From an uncultured Actinobaculum sp. (GTDB lineage Bacteria > Actinomycetota > Actinomycetes > Actinomycetales > Actinomycetaceae), in NCBI GenBank assembly GCA_938020505.1, contig CALIHR010000029.1:1-20702 (forward strand): a stretch of DNA of 20,702 nt. The letters run 5' to 3'. The position numbers and the translations under genes were made by a program. Under the pieces are notes generated by a model. It did no database searches and was not told where the DNA came from. It was given only the letters and a program-made list of their open reading frames with translations. Shown here one piece after another: positions 20,648-20,702 of this stretch. Each line of letters begins with the position of its first letter. The stretch's first letter is position 1.

Positions 20648-20702
20648 GGCCCCGTAGCGCAGTTGGTTAGCGCGCCGCCCTGTCACGGCGGAGGTCGCGG
20701 GT
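20648..20702 (+). tRNA. tRNA-Asp (anticodon GTC), cut by the window end
   Basis: The 5' part through the start of the T arm is present: acceptor GGCCCCG, D arm GCGC...GCGC, and an anticodon stem CCGCC/GGCGG enclosing CTGTCAC with anticodon GTC. The 3' part lies beyond the window. A 7-bp inverted repeat (CAATGAA/TTCATTG, 20633-20648) sits in the gap after tRNA-Glu and touches the first base of this tRNA. Confidence 0.9.

Overview
The window comes from a GC-rich actinobacterium, roughly two thirds G+C by eye. Coding regions show the strong third-position G/C preference of high-GC Gram-positives, and several proteins look actinobacterial (a WXG/LXG-like secretion pair, a TAGACT-type tRNA promoter, frequent GTG starts). 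An Actinomycetaceae-like host is my inference, not something the sequence proves. The first 21 bases are all G, so this is probably a contig end.

Layout. Positions 71-2244 (minus) hold a two-gene operon of type VII secretion-like proteins, the second with a Pro/Ser/Thr/Gly-rich repeat region. An AT-richer gene-free stretch follows, then a hypothetical protein (3103-3711, minus). After a gene-free, repeat-filled stretch comes a plus-strand block: a YeeE/TsuA thiosulfate permease (4560-5621), a TusA/TsuB-type sulfur carrier (5838-6164), tRNA-Lys (6307-6378), and the cluster speD - DUF4178 - DUF350 - membrane-bound spermidine-synthase-like protein (6637-9661). A ribokinase-like sugar kinase (9890-10882) follows. 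The strand then switches to minus: dps (11183-11641), and an operon transcribed as SRPBCC protein - MFS sugar porter - universal stress protein - amylosucrase (16266 down to 11963). Also on the minus strand are msrB with an endonuclease/exonuclease/phosphatase-fold protein (17900 down to 16706) and a mechanosensitive channel (19920-18148). The window ends with plus-strand tRNA-Glu and a cut tRNA-Asp.

How the genes fit together. TsuA and the TusA-like protein are the known pair for taking up thiosulfate sulfur. SpeD makes the aminopropyl donor for the membrane-anchored transferase, and the DUF4178 and DUF350 membrane proteins travel with them; this is the best candidate for an incompletely described system. 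The MFS porter and amylosucrase make a sucrose-to-alpha-glucan route, with a stress protein translated just upstream of the enzyme. Dps, MsrB and MscS are oxidative and osmotic stress functions.

The most unusual property of the window as a whole is that most intergenic gaps carry their own imperfect tandem repeat (units about 14-24 bp, different at each locus). Similar repeats touch the stop codons of tsuA and amylosucrase and sit in frame inside the ribokinase-like gene.
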